Below, in pieces: positions 44,395 through 54,675 of a stretch of DNA of 64,000 bases. The position numbers and the translations under genes are program-made. The stretch comes from Nocardioides antri. Its GTDB lineage: Bacteria; Actinomycetota; Actinomycetes; Propionibacteriales; Nocardioidaceae. The stretch is from NCBI RefSeq assembly GCF_008373765.1, contig NZ_VUJW01000008.1, forward strand, positions 124,001 to 188,000, in the 5' to 3' direction. How positions within the stretch are numbered: position 1 is the stretch's first letter; the number at the start of each line of letters is the position of its first letter. Under the pieces are notes generated by a model. The model made no database searches. It was given only the letters and a program-made list of their open reading frames with translations, and was not told the origin of the DNA.

Positions 44395-47300
44395 ATGCCT
44401 TCACCTCGTCAGGTCCTGGTCGGAGTCCTCGGACTCGGACTGACCGTCACCGGTCTCTCGCTCGCTCTTCCCACGCCGGCCGCACAGGCGGTGGGCGGGG
44501 TCTTCATCTCCGAGTTCCACTACGACGACAGCACGGCCAACGACGCCGGCGGCGTGGGTGAGTTCGTCGAGGTCACGGCTCCCGCAGGCACCGATCTGAC
44601 GGGTTGGAAGATCCAGCTCGTCAACGGCAACGGCAACACGGTCTACCGGACCGACACGCTGTCGGGAACGGTCTCCAACCAGGTCGACGGGTGGGGGGCC
44701 AGCGTCCTGACCTATCCCGCCAACACGTCGGGCGGGGTGTTCCAGAACGGCTCGCCCGACGGCGTCGCGCTGCTCAACGCGAGCAACTCGGTCGTCGAGT
44801 TCATCTCGTACGAGGGGCCGATGACCGCCATTCTCGGCACGCCGGGCGTGAGCACCACGTCCGTCGACACCGGTGCGGCCGCGGTCGAGACGAACACGAC
44901 CCCGGGCACGCACTCGCTCCAGCGCCAGACCGACGGGTCCTGGGCTGCGCCTGCCCTGGCGACCAAGGGCACGCCCAACGGCTTCGACACCGGCGGCGAC
45001 CCCGACCCCGACCCGGTTTCCGTCACCAACCCCGGCAACAAGACCGGCATCGTGGGCACTCCGATCACGCCGTTCACCGTCGCCGCAACCGGTGGCACGG
45101 GCAGCTACACCTGGTCGGCGACGGGTCTGCCCACCGGGGTGAGCATCAACACCTCCACCGGTGAGGTCTCCGGGACGCCGTCGGCGGCCTGCACCTGCAG
45201 TGTCACGGTCACCGCGACCGACTCCACCGGTACCAGCAACGCGACGTTCACCTTCACCGTCACCCCGCCGGCCGAGGTCGTCCCGATCCACGAGGTCCAG
45301 GGCACCGGCGCGCGGTCGCCGTTCGCGCCCGCCGACGGCAACGGCGCCGGGCAGGTCAAGTCCGTCGAGGGCATCGTCACCGCGCTCTACCGCACCGGCG
45401 GCTTCAACGGCATGTTCGTCCAGACCGCCGGCACCGGCGGCCCGACCGACGCCACCCCGGGCGCGTCCGACGCGCTCTTCGTCTTCGGCGGCTCCAACAC
45501 CGTCAACATCCCCTCGGACGTCGTCATCGGCGACTCCGTGCAGGTGACCGGCCCGGTCAGCGAGTTCTTCAACTCCACCCAGATCAGCCCCGCCGCGGGC
45601 GGCGTGGTCGAGCTCAGCTCGCCGCTCGCCCCGGTCGCCGGGCTCGAGATCGCCTACCCGACCACGGAGGCGAACCGCGAGGCGCAGGAGGGCATGCTCC
45701 TCGCGCCGACCGACACGTTCACGGTCACGAACACGTTCCAGACCAACGGCTTCGCCGAGATCGGCCTCGCCACCGGCGACGTCCCGCTGAGGCAGCCGAC
45801 GGAGTTCGCCGCACCGGGTGACACCGCAGCCCTCGAGGCGATCGTCGCGGACAACGCGGCACGCGCCGTCACGCTCGACGACGCGGCGACGGTCAACTAC
45901 CTCTCGAACCAGACCAACAAGGCCATCCCGCTGCCGTGGCTCACCGGCACCTCGTCACCGCCGCGCGTCGGCGCGGAGGCGACGTTCACGTCGCCGGTCA
46001 TCCTCGAGTTCCGCAACAACATCTGGAAGTTCCAGCCGCGCGCCCAGGTGACCGGCTCCGGGTCGGACGTGGTGACCTTCGAGGACACCCGGGCCACCAA
46101 CCTGACCCCCGCGGACGTGGGCGGCGACCTCCAGATCGCGACGTTCAACGTCCTCAACTACTTCAACACCACCGGTGAGGCGTACGTCGCCGCCGGGCCG
46201 CTCCAGAGCCCGCCGGTCGACACCCACTGCACGTACTTCACCGACCGGGAGGGCAACCGGATCGGCAACAACCAGTGCGGCACCCGTGGCCCGGGGATCC
46301 CGTCTCCCAACGACGGCCGCGGCCCGCGCGGCGCGGCGACCCAGGTCAGCCTGGAGCGCCAGGAGGACAAGCTCGTCCACACCATCGAGGCCCTCGACGC
46401 CGACATCATCGCGCTCGAGGAGATGGAGAACTCGATCAAGCTGGTCGGCGAGACCAACCGCGACGACGCGCTCGCCCACCTGGTCGGGCTGCTCAACGAC
46501 GCGGCGGGCACCACGAAGTGGAAGTACGTCAAGAGCCCGGGTGAGTCGACGACGGCGTCCGCCGTCGCCGAGCAGGACGTCATCCGCAACGCGTTCATCT
46601 ACCAGCCGGCGACCGTCGCCGCGGTCGGGCAGTCGGACATCCTGTTCGGCACCAGCGAGTTCGCCAACGCCCGCGAGCCGCTGGCCCAGGCGTTCAAGGC
46701 CGCCGGCGCGCCCAACAGCGACGCCTTCGCCGTGATCGTCAACCACTTCAAGTCGAAGGGCGACAACGCCTCGCCGGCGCCGCCGGCGACGGGCGACAAC
46801 GCCAACAACACCTACACCGGCGCCTTCAACGGTGACCGGGTGCGCCAGGCGCAGCGGCTCGTGCAGTTCGCGAACGACTTCGCGGCCGAGCGGAACATCG
46901 ACGAGGTCTTCCTCGCCGGCGACTTCAACTCCTACACGATGGAGGAGCCGATGCAGGCCCTCCACGACGGCGGTTTCGAGCCGGTCGAGTCGAGCGACGA
47001 CCCGACCGAGGAGAGCTACTCCTTCAGCGGCCTCTCCGGCTCCCTCGACCACGTGCTCGGCAACACGGCGGCCCGGGCCCTCGTGACCGGTGCCGACATC
47101 TGGCAGATCAACGCCAACGAGTCGATCGCCTACCAGTACAGCCGGTTCAACTACAACGTCACCAGCTTCTTCAACCCGAACGACCCCTTCGCCACCTCGG
47201 ACCACAACCCCGAGGTCGTCGGCCTCGACGTGCCGGAGGTCGTCCCGACCACCACCAAGAAGATCCAGGTCCTCGGCACCAACGACTTCCACGGTCGCCT

Positions 47301-50300
47301 TCTGCCGGACGGCGGCAACGCGGCCGGCGCGGCGCCGTACGCCACGGCCGTCAACGAGCTCCGCGCGGAGGTCCCGGCCGGCAACACGATCTTCGCCGCC
47401 GCCGGCGACCTGATCGGTGCGTCGACGTTCGAGTCGTTCATCCAGAAGGACGAGCCGACCATCGACGCCCTCAACGCCATGGGTCTCGAGGTCTCCGCTG
47501 CCGGCAACCACGAGTTCGACCAGGGCTACGAGGACTTCGTCGGCCGCGTGCAGAACCGGGCCGACTGGACGTACATCGCCACCAACATCGACGAGCCCGC
47601 GGGCCGTGACGACCTGGCCGAGAGCTGGACCAAGACGGTCGACGGCGTCGACATCGGCTTCGTCGGTGCGGTCACCGAGGACCTCCCGACTCTCGTGAAC
47701 CCCTCCGGGATCGAGGGCGTCGGTGTCCTCGACATCGTCACCGCGGTGAACGAGGAGGCGGCCGAGCTCAAGGCGGCCGACGTCGACATCATCGTGCTGC
47801 TGGTCCACGAGGGCTCGCCGTCGACGGACTGCTCGTCGGTGAACTTCACCGACCCGGCCACGGTCTGGGGCAACATCGTCCAGAACACCTCGTCCGACGT
47901 GGACGCGATCGTCTCGGGCCACACCCACCTGGCCTACAACTGCCGCTACCTCGTGCAGGACTGGGTGGACGACTCGCGCACGGTCACCCGCCGGCCGGTC
48001 GTCTCCGCAGGTCAGTACGGCACGAACCTGAACCAGCTGGTCTTCAACTTCGACACCACCTCCGGTGCCCTGGTCGAGATCGAGCAGGACGTCATCGGTA
48101 CGGCGGGCGTCGGCTACGCGCCCGACCCTGCCGTGCAGGAGATCGTCGACGACGCGGTGGCCTTCGCCAACACCGCCGGCGCCCAGGTGCTCGGCCAGGT
48201 CGAGGGTCCCTTCAACCGCGCCGTCTACAACCCGGCCTCCGGCCAGACCGAGAACCGTGGCGGTGAGTCCACCCTCGGCAACCAGGTCGCCGAGGTGCAG
48301 CGCTGGGCCACCCAGCTGCCCGACCAGGGCGTGGAGGCCGACATCGCCTTCATGAACCCCGGCGGCCTGCGGGCCGACATGACCGGCGAGGCGCCGGCCA
48401 ACCCGGGCGACCCGCGCGACCTGACCTTCCGCCAGGCCGCCAACGTCCAGCCGTTCGCCAACACGCTGGTGAACATGGTGCTGACGGGCGCCCAGATCGA
48501 GACCGTGCTCGAGCAGCAGTGGCAGCGCACGCCCCAGGGCAGCGTCCCGTCGCGGCCGTTCCTGCGGCTCGGCGTGTCCGAGGGGTTCACCTACACCTAC
48601 GTCGAGACGCCCGAGACGGTCAACGCTCCGAACTCGGCCCCGGTCAGCACGTTCCGCGGTGAGGTCACCGGGATGTGGCTCAACGGCGTGCCGATCGACC
48701 CCGCGACGCCGTACTCGGTGACGGTCAACTCGTTCCTCGGCACCGGTGGCGACAACTTCCACGAGCTCGCCAACGGGACGAACAAGGTCGACACCGGGCG
48801 GGTGGACCTGCAGGCCATGGTGGACTACATGGCCGCGGTCGCACCGGCGGGCACCCCGCTCCCGGTCGACTACAGCCAGCGTGCCGTCGAGGTCGAGTTC
48901 CCGGCAGGCGCACCCGAGGTCTACGGCCCCGGTGACGCCGTCGCGTTCGACGTCGCGTCGTGGACCATGTCCACCGACGCCGACACCAAGGACAACCAGG
49001 TCCAGGTGAAGCTCGGTGACGAGGTGCTCGGCACGGCGCCGCTGAACAACGCGATCGGCACGGCGCCGTACGACACGTACGGCAAGGCCACCGTGAGCGT
49101 CACCCTGCCGGCGAACATCACCACCGGCGACCACGAGCTCACGCTGGTGGGCGCCCAGACCGGCACCGAGATCCCGGTGCCGATCGAGGTCGAGCGGGAG
49201 ACGACCGAGATCCAGATCCTGGGCACGAACGACTTCCACGGCCGGATCCTGCAGACCGCGGCGAACCGGGAGGGCGGCGGCGCCGTGCTGTCCGGAGCCG
49301 TCAAGCAGCTGCGTGGCCAGAACCCGAACACCGTGTTCGCGGCGGCGGGCGACCTCATCGGTGCCTCGACTTTCGAGTCGTTCATCCAGAAGGACAAGCC
49401 GACGATCGACGTTCTCAACGAGGCCGGTCTCGAGGTGTCCGCGGTGGGCAACCACGAGCTCGACGCGGGGTACGACGACCTCGTCAACCGGGTGATGGCT
49501 GCCGAGAGCGAGGAGAACCCGCAGGGCGGCGCGGCGTGGGAGTACATCGCCGCGAACATCGAGGAGCCCGAGGGCCAGGAGAACATTGCGGAGACATGGA
49601 CGCAGCCGTTCGGTGACGTCGAGGTCGGCTTCGTGGGTGCTGTGACGGAGGATCTCCCGTCGCTGGTGTCCCCGGCCGGCATCGAGGGCCTGACGGTCAC
49701 CGACATCGTCAACGCGACCAATGCCGCTGCGGCCGACCTCAAGGCCGCCGGCGCGGACGTGGTCGTCCTGCTGGTGCACGAGGGCTCGCCGTCGACGAAC
49801 TGTGCGTCCGCGAACTTCACGGACCCGGCAACGGTGTGGGGCAACATCTCCCAGAACGCCTCGGCGGACGTGGACGCGATCATCTCCGGTCACACGCACC
49901 TCGCCTACAACTGCACGATCAATGATCGTCCGGTGGTCTCGGCGGGCCAGTACGGCACGAACCTCAACCAGCTGGTGTTCACGGTGGACGACGGCACCGG
50001 CGAGGTCACGGGCGTCAGGAGTGCGCTGCTGCCGCTGATGACCCCCGACCCCGACGGGAGCGGTCCGGGCCTGCCGACGGCGAACTACCCGGCCGACCCG
50101 GCAGTGACCCCGATCGTCAACGACGCGGTGACAAAGGCCAACGAGCTCGGGGCGCAGGTGCTCGGCCAGATCGAGGCACCGGTCAACCGGGCCAAGCTGG
50201 CCGACGGCACCACCGAGAACCGGGGCGGGGAGTCCACGCTGGGCAACCAGGTGGCCGAGGTGCACCGGTGGGCGACCGAGAACCCGGAGTCGGGCTCGGC

Positions 50301-51978
50301 CCAGATCGCGTTCATGAACCCCGGTGGCCTGCGTGCGGACATGACAGGGACGGTCAACGGCGGTGCTCGGGACGTCACCTACAAGCAGGCTGCGTCGGTC
50401 CAGCCGTTCGCCAACACCCTGGTCAACATGGACCTGACCGGTGCGCAGATCGAGACGGCGCTCGAGCAGCAGTGGCAGCGTGACGCGGGCGGCAGCGTCC
50501 CGTCCCGCCCGTTCCTGCGGCTCGGCGCGTCGGAGGGCTTCAGCTACACCTACGTGGAGACCCCCGCGACGGTGAACGGCACCGCCACCTTCAGGGGTGA
50601 GGTCACCGGCATGTGGCTCGACGGCGTCGAGATCGACCCGGCGACGACGTACTCGGTCACGGTGAACTCCTTCCTCGCGTCGGGTGGCGACAACTTCCGT
50701 GAGTTTGCCAACGGCACGAGCAAGGCCGATACCGGCAAGGTCGACCTGCAGGCGATGGTCGACTACATGGCTGCGTTCGCGCCGGTCGGCAGCCCGCTGC
50801 CGGTGGACTACAGCCAGCGGGCCGTGGAGGTCCACAACGTCGCGGAGCACTACGAGCTCGGTGGCGACCTGACGTTCAACGTCGAGTCGTGGACGATGTC
50901 CGCTCCCGGCGACGTGAAGGACACGGAGATCCAGGTGAAGCTCGGCGACACCGTGCTCGGTACCGCACCGCTGGACAACACCATCGGCACCGTCGTGTAC
51001 GACCAGTACGGCAAGGCGACGATCGACGTACCACTGCCGGCCGACGTGCCGGTCGGGGTGCACGACGTGACCCTCGTCGGACCGGCGACCGGCACCGCGA
51101 TCACGGTCCCGATCACGATCTCCAGGAAGACGTCCACCGTCACCGGCACGGACGTGACGATGGAGTACGGCAGGAGCGCGACCATGGCGGTCACGGTCAC
51201 CGCCGACGGCGTCGTGCCCACCGGCGTGGTCACGATCAAGTCCAACGGGACGACGATCGGCTCCGGCACGCTGACCAACGGGGCCACCGACGCCACGATC
51301 GGCGCCAAGCGGCTCCCGATCGGGGTCCACGAGGTGAGGGTCGCGTACGCCGGCAACGGGTCGGTCAAGCCCAGCTCCACGACCGCCACGGTCACGGTGA
51401 CCAAGGCGACGCCGACGATCGTGCGCTCGCGCACAGAGGTGGAGTACGGCAAGACCACCGTCATCCCGGTCCGCGTCGCGGCGCCCGGCCTGGTGCCGAC
51501 CGGCACCGTCGAGCTCTCGGTCGACGGCACCGTGATCGGCACCGGCACCCTGGAGAACGGGGCGGACACCGTCGACATCGCCGCGAAGGTGCTGCCGCCG
51601 TCGAGCACGGCCTACACGGTGACGATCAGCTACTCGGGAGACGACCTCGTGAAGGCAGGCGACGGGACCGCGGTCCTGGTCGTCAGGAAGGCGACCCCCA
51701 CGGTCACCGGCACCGACGTCACGATGAGAGCGGGAACGGTCTCGTCGATGCGCGTCGAGGTCACCGCCGACAACGTGGTCCCGACCGGGCGGGTGGTGCT
51801 GTCCCACAACGACGTCATCCTGGGTGCAGGAACCCTCACGGACGGCGTGACGAGCGCGAGGATCGGTCGCGACAAGCTGCCTGCCTCGGACACGCCGTAC
51901 ACCGTGACGGTGCGGTACGTCGGTGACGGGTTCGTGAAGACGGGATCGACGACCGCGCAGGTCACCGTCAACCCGTAG
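44395..51978 (+). CDS. Giant secreted ExeM-like nuclease fused to two 5'-nucleotidase modules
   Basis: 2527 residues with a signal peptide (VLVGVLGLGLTVTGLSLALPTPAAQA). Order: lamin-tail domain (about 30-170), a putative-Ig domain (207-290), an OB-like region, an endonuclease/exonuclease/phosphatase domain (about 575-945) with ALEEMENS, LAGDFNSY and SDHNPEV, then two full 5'-nucleotidase modules. Each has the metallophosphatase motifs (GTNDFHGR; AGNHEFDQ or VGNHELDA; SGHTHLAYN) and a 5_nucleotid_C domain with MNPGGLRADM, at about 956-1505 and 1604-2145. Beta domains follow each, then three Ig-like repeats (about 2245-2527). No LPXTG or membrane anchor ends it. All metal ligands look intact in both modules, so it could degrade nucleic acid to nucleosides and phosphate outside the cell. 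Confidence 0.9.
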   Translation: MPSPRQVLVGVLGLGLTVTGLSLALPTPAAQAVGGVFISEFHYDDSTANDAGGVGEFVEVTAPAGTDLTGWKIQLVNGNGNTVYRTDTLSGTVSNQVDGWGASVLTYPANTSGGVFQNGSPDGVALLNASNSVVEFISYEGPMTAILGTPGVSTTSVDTGAAAVETNTTPGTHSLQRQTDGSWAAPALATKGTPNGFDTGGDPDPDPVSVTNPGNKTGIVGTPITPFTVAATGGTGSYTWSATGLPTGVSINTSTGEVSGTPSAACTCSVTVTATDSTGTSNATFTFTVTPPAEVVPIHEVQGTGARSPFAPADGNGAGQVKSVEGIVTALYRTGGFNGMFVQTAGTGGPTDATPGASDALFVFGGSNTVNIPSDVVIGDSVQVTGPVSEFFNSTQISPAAGGVVELSSPLAPVAGLEIAYPTTEANREAQEGMLLAPTDTFTVTNTFQTNGFAEIGLATGDVPLRQPTEFAAPGDTAALEAIVADNAARAVTLDDAATVNYLSNQTNKAIPLPWLTGTSSPPRVGAEATFTSPVILEFRNNIWKFQPRAQVTGSGSDVVTFEDTRATNLTPADVGGDLQIATFNVLNYFNTTGEAYVAAGPLQSPPVDTHCTYFTDREGNRIGNNQCGTRGPGIPSPNDGRGPRGAATQVSLERQEDKLVHTIEALDADIIALEEMENSIKLVGETNRDDALAHLVGLLNDAAGTTKWKYVKSPGESTTASAVAEQDVIRNAFIYQPATVAAVGQSDILFGTSEFANAREPLAQAFKAAGAPNSDAFAVIVNHFKSKGDNASPAPPATGDNANNTYTGAFNGDRVRQAQRLVQFANDFAAERNIDEVFLAGDFNSYTMEEPMQALHDGGFEPVESSDDPTEESYSFSGLSGSLDHVLGNTAARALVTGADIWQINANESIAYQYSRFNYNVTSFFNPNDPFATSDHNPEVVGLDVPEVVPTTTKKIQVLGTNDFHGRLLPDGGNAAGAAPYATAVNELRAEVPAGNTIFAAAGDLIGASTFESFIQKDEPTIDALNAMGLEVSAAGNHEFDQGYEDFVGRVQNRADWTYIATNIDEPAGRDDLAESWTKTVDGVDIGFVGAVTEDLPTLVNPSGIEGVGVLDIVTAVNEEAAELKAADVDIIVLLVHEGSPSTDCSSVNFTDPATVWGNIVQNTSSDVDAIVSGHTHLAYNCRYLVQDWVDDSRTVTRRPVVSAGQYGTNLNQLVFNFDTTSGALVEIEQDVIGTAGVGYAPDPAVQEIVDDAVAFANTAGAQVLGQVEGPFNRAVYNPASGQTENRGGESTLGNQVAEVQRWATQLPDQGVEADIAFMNPGGLRADMTGEAPANPGDPRDLTFRQAANVQPFANTLVNMVLTGAQIETVLEQQWQRTPQGSVPSRPFLRLGVSEGFTYTYVETPETVNAPNSAPVSTFRGEVTGMWLNGVPIDPATPYSVTVNSFLGTGGDNFHELANGTNKVDTGRVDLQAMVDYMAAVAPAGTPLPVDYSQRAVEVEFPAGAPEVYGPGDAVAFDVASWTMSTDADTKDNQVQVKLGDEVLGTAPLNNAIGTAPYDTYGKATVSVTLPANITTGDHELTLVGAQTGTEIPVPIEVERETTEIQILGTNDFHGRILQTAANREGGGAVLSGAVKQLRGQNPNTVFAAAGDLIGASTFESFIQKDKPTIDVLNEAGLEVSAVGNHELDAGYDDLVNRVMAAESEENPQGGAAWEYIAANIEEPEGQENIAETWTQPFGDVEVGFVGAVTEDLPSLVSPAGIEGLTVTDIVNATNAAAADLKAAGADVVVLLVHEGSPSTNCASANFTDPATVWGNISQNASADVDAIISGHTHLAYNCTINDRPVVSAGQYGTNLNQLVFTVDDGTGEVTGVRSALLPLMTPDPDGSGPGLPTANYPADPAVTPIVNDAVTKANELGAQVLGQIEAPVNRAKLADGTTENRGGESTLGNQVAEVHRWATENPESGSAQIAFMNPGGLRADMTGTVNGGARDVTYKQAASVQPFANTLVNMDLTGAQIETALEQQWQRDAGGSVPSRPFLRLGASEGFSYTYVETPATVNGTATFRGEVTGMWLDGVEIDPATTYSVTVNSFLASGGDNFREFANGTSKADTGKVDLQAMVDYMAAFAPVGSPLPVDYSQRAVEVHNVAEHYELGGDLTFNVESWTMSAPGDVKDTEIQVKLGDTVLGTAPLDNTIGTVVYDQYGKATIDVPLPADVPVGVHDVTLVGPATGTAITVPITISRKTSTVTGTDVTMEYGRSATMAVTVTADGVVPTGVVTIKSNGTTIGSGTLTNGATDATIGAKRLPIGVHEVRVAYAGNGSVKPSSTTATVTVTKATPTIVRSRTEVEYGKTTVIPVRVAAPGLVPTGTVELSVDGTVIGTGTLENGADTVDIAAKVLPPSSTAYTVTISYSGDDLVKAGDGTAVLVVRKATPTVTGTDVTMRAGTVSSMRVEVTADNVVPTGRVVLSHNDVILGAGTLTDGVTSARIGRDKLPASDTPYTVTVRYVGDGFVKTGSTTAQVTVNP

Positions 51979-52029
51979 GAACGGGGGCCGGTCTGCTCCG
52001 TGGGCCGGCCCCTCTCCTACGCTCTGGTC

Positions 52030-52545
52030 ATGACCGACCCCGACCCCATCGTCGAACGGCTCACCGAAGCCGGGGAAACCGTCGCGACCGCCGAGTCGAT
52101 GACCGGCGGCAGGCTCGCTGCCCGGCTGACCGACGGGGCGGGCTCGTCCGCTGCTTTCCTCGGTGGCGTGGTCAGCTATGCCACTGAGGTCAAGATCTCC
52201 GTCCTCGGGGTGCCCGAGGCGCTCGTCGACGACCACGGCGTCATCTCCGCGGAGTGCGCTCGCTCGATGGCCGAGAGCGTGCGGAGGCTGATGGGCGCCA
52301 CCTACGGCGTCAGCACCACCGGCGTCGCCGGACCGGACACCCAGGAGGACCAGCCCGTCGGAACCGTGTTCGTCGGCGTCGCGGGGCCGGACGGCACCGA
52401 TGTCCGCCGGCTCGCGCTCGACGGCGACCGGATGGCGATCCAGAAGGAGACCGTGGCGGAGGCATTGTCGGCGCTGGGTGCCACGATGGACGACGACGGG
52501 GGGTCGTCGGCCGGTCGTGACCCGGAACATCCGACCCTCGGGTAG
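52030..52545 (+). CDS. cinA: CinA C-terminal domain protein (nicotinamide-nucleotide amidase type)
   Basis: 171 residues from ATG 52030; a GTG at 52000 is possible. Single-domain PncC-type enzyme: ETVATAESMTGGRLAARLTDGAGSSAAFLGGVVSYATEVKISVLGV, then GVSTTGVAGPDTQEDQPVGTVFVGVAGPDG. Deamidates NMN to recycle pyridine nucleotides. In most actinobacteria it follows pgsA directly; here the giant nuclease gene lies between. clgR comes 75 bp downstream. Confidence 0.93.
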   Translation: MTDPDPIVERLTEAGETVATAESMTGGRLAARLTDGAGSSAAFLGGVVSYATEVKISVLGVPEALVDDHGVISAECARSMAESVRRLMGATYGVSTTGVAGPDTQEDQPVGTVFVGVAGPDGTDVRRLALDGDRMAIQKETVAEALSALGATMDDDGGSSAGRDPEHPTLG

Positions 52546-52620
52546 CGTTGGGTCAGACCCGCGGCGCCGTCGAGGTGTGGGGCCGCGGCCACGGGTACGG
52601 GAGACGAGAGGAGATCGGCA

Positions 52621-52929
52621 ATGGCGTTGTTCCGACGGATGCTCGGAGATGTACTGCGCGAGCGCCGCTCCGAGCTCGGCCTGACCCTGCGCGAGGTGTC
52701 GGGCGTCGCCCGGGTCAGCCTCGGCTACATCTCCGAGATCGAGCGCGGGCAGAAGGAAGCGTCGTCCGAGCTCCTCGCCTCGCTGTGCGACGCGCTCGAG
52801 GTGCCCCTGTCCCAGGTGCTCCGCGACGTCGCCGACGCGGTGGCCGTCGAGGAAGGCTTCGCGCCCACCCTCGAGCCCACGCCGCTCAACCTGCCGCAGC
52901 CCGACCGCGTCGTCGCCTCGGCCGCCTAG
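52621..52929 (+). CDS. clgR: ClgR-type transcriptional activator of Clp proteases
   Basis: 102 residues. The XRE helix-turn-helix covers residues about 8-66: [64 protein letters not shown]. This matches ClgR, which activates clp and other protease genes in actinobacteria. The C-terminus ends VVASAA; an Ala-Ala end is the feature that makes ClgR itself a Clp substrate. Adjacent convergent htpX, only two bases away stop to stop, supports a protein-quality setting. Confidence 0.92.
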   Translation: MALFRRMLGDVLRERRSELGLTLREVSGVARVSLGYISEIERGQKEASSELLASLCDALEVPLSQVLRDVADAVAVEEGFAPTLEPTPLNLPQPDRVVASAA

Positions 52930-52931
52930 GG

Positions 52932-53813
52932 TCAGCGCAGCTGCTGGCGCGCTGCGTTCTCGAGCCGCGCGATCCGGTCCGCCATCGGCGGGTGCGTCGC
53001 GAAGAGCCGCGACAGGTCGCTCGGGCGGAACGGGTTGGCGATCATCAGGTGGCTCGCGTTCTGCAGCTGCGGCGTCGGGGGCAGCGGAGCCCGCTGCGTG
53101 CCGACCTCCAGCTTGCGCAGCGCCGAGGCGAGCGCGAGCGGGTCGCCGGTGAGCCGGGCACCGTCCTCGTCGGCGTCGTACTCCCGCGTCCTGCTGATCG
53201 CCAGCTGGATGACCATGGCCGCGAACGGGGCCAGCAGCGCCATCGCGATCATCGCCAGCGGGTTCGGCCGGTCCTCGTCGCTGCCGCCGCCGAAGATCGA
53301 CGTGAAGGCCAGGAACTGGCCCACCGAGCTGATCACGCCGGCGACCGCGGCCGCGACCGACGAGGTGAGGATGTCCCGGTTGTAGACGTGCATGAGCTCA
53401 TGGCCGAGCACGCCGCGCAGCTCGCGCTCGTCGAGCAGCCGCAGGATGCCCTCCGTGCAGCAGACCGCCGCGTTGGCGGGGTTGCGGCCGGTCGCGAAGG
53501 CGTTCGGCGCGGCCGTCGGGGAGACGTACAGCCGCGGCATCGGCTTGCCGGCGGTCTCCGAGAGCTCGCGCACGATCCGGTACATCCCCGGCGCCTGAGC
53601 CTCGGTGACCGGGTAGGCGTGCATCGCGCGGATCGCGAGCTTGTCGGAGTTCCAGTAGCCGTAGGCCGTCGTGCCGACGCCGATGAGCGCGAAGACCCAG
53701 ATGAAGAGCGAGTTGCCGGTAGCCGCGGCGATGGTGCCGCCGACGGCCAGGAGCAGGCCGATGATGGCGGCGAACAGCGCCGCGGTCTTCAGTCCGTTGA
53801 GATGCCTGTTCAC
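52932..53813 (-). CDS. htpX: Membrane zinc protease HtpX
   Basis: 293 residues from a GTG at 53813. Two N-terminal membrane helices ([22 protein letters not shown] and [19 protein letters not shown]) and two further ones after the active site. Zinc motif HELMH at residues 138-142 with a third ligand Glu in [13 protein letters not shown]. The M48 stress protease degrades damaged membrane proteins. It converges on clgR with a two-base gap and may be part of the same stress response. Confidence 0.94.
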   Translation of the reverse strand: MNRHLNGLKTAALFAAIIGLLLAVGGTIAAATGNSLFIWVFALIGVGTTAYGYWNSDKLAIRAMHAYPVTEAQAPGMYRIVRELSETAGKPMPRLYVSPTAAPNAFATGRNPANAAVCCTEGILRLLDERELRGVLGHELMHVYNRDILTSSVAAAVAGVISSVGQFLAFTSIFGGGSDEDRPNPLAMIAMALLAPFAAMVIQLAISRTREYDADEDGARLTGDPLALASALRKLEVGTQRAPLPPTPQLQNASHLMIANPFRPSDLSRLFATHPPMADRIARLENAARQQLR

Positions 53814-53869
53814 GCCGAATTCAACGCGATCAGGCCGGCTCTCGTTCCCTCAGCGACGAGTGTTCAGGG

Positions 53870-54667
53870 TCATCTCAGGGTCTGCCGCGGCTGGCAGGAC
53901 GGGCACCAGTAGGTCGTGCGCCGCTTCGTCGCGGGACCGACCTCGCCGGCCTGGATCGGGGTGCCGCAGCGCAGGCACGACTGGCGCTGGCGACGGAAGA
54001 CCCACACCGTTCCCTTCCGCTCGCCCGCGGTGGTGGGGCGGCCGTGGTAGACGCCGTTGCGGAGCAGCTGCCGGCCTCGTTGGAGCAGGCGCCCCGGGTC
54101 GGAGACGGCGCTGACCGGGCCGAGCGGGTGCGCGCCTTGGAGGAAGCAGACCTCGGCGAGGTAGATCGTGCCGATGCCGGCGACCACGGTCTGGTCGAGC
54201 AGCGCCTCGCCGAGCGGTCGGTCGGGGTCGGCGAGGAGACGACGCAGCGCCTCCTGCTCATCGAAGTCCTTGGCCATCAGGTCGGGACCGAGATGGCCGA
54301 TGATCGCGTCCTCGTCGGCGGTCGGGACGATCTCGACGACACCGAGGGCGAAGCCGACCGCCTCCGTCCCTGCGGTCTTGAGCACGACCCGCGCCTCGTG
54401 GGCCGGCCGCGGCCACCGTCGTCCGGCCTCGATGAGCCGCCAGACCCCCTCCATCTTCAAGTGGGTGTGCAGGGTCAGCCGGCTGCCGTCGTGCTCGAGT
54501 CGCGTGAGCAGGTGCTTGCCGTGGGTACCGGTGCCGTGGACGGTGGCGCCGGTGAGGTCGACGGTCGCCAGTGACGGCCACCGGAAGTCGGTCGCCGTCA
54601 GGACCCGGCCGGCGAGTCCGCGGTCGAGCCGGCGCGCGGTGAGGAAGACGGCATCGCCCTCGGGCAC
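53870..54667 (-). CDS. nei: Fpg/Nei-family DNA glycosylase
   Basis: 265 residues from a GTG at 54667, giving the N-terminal PEGDAVF that forms the catalytic proline and glutamate after Met removal. Repairs oxidised bases. Other marks: THGKHLLTRL, the H2TH region DQTVVAGIGTIYLAEVCFLQGAHPL and the C-terminal zinc finger CLRCGTPI...YWCPSC. All are present. It starts 8 bases after the lhr stop, and lhr-nei is a common actinobacterial pair. Confidence 0.93.
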   Translation of the reverse strand: MPEGDAVFLTARRLDRGLAGRVLTATDFRWPSLATVDLTGATVHGTGTHGKHLLTRLEHDGSRLTLHTHLKMEGVWRLIEAGRRWPRPAHEARVVLKTAGTEAVGFALGVVEIVPTADEDAIIGHLGPDLMAKDFDEQEALRRLLADPDRPLGEALLDQTVVAGIGTIYLAEVCFLQGAHPLGPVSAVSDPGRLLQRGRQLLRNGVYHGRPTTAGERKGTVWVFRRQRQSCLRCGTPIQAGEVGPATKRRTTYWCPSCQPRQTLR

Positions 54668-54675
54668 GTCTGGTC

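Noticed and set aside
45955-52530. An open reading frame of about 2190 codons on the strand opposite the giant nuclease gene
   Set aside because: It mirrors codon positions of the real gene, is rich in Arg, Gly, Asp and Val with no domain, and has no ribosome site. It is a high-GC shadow.
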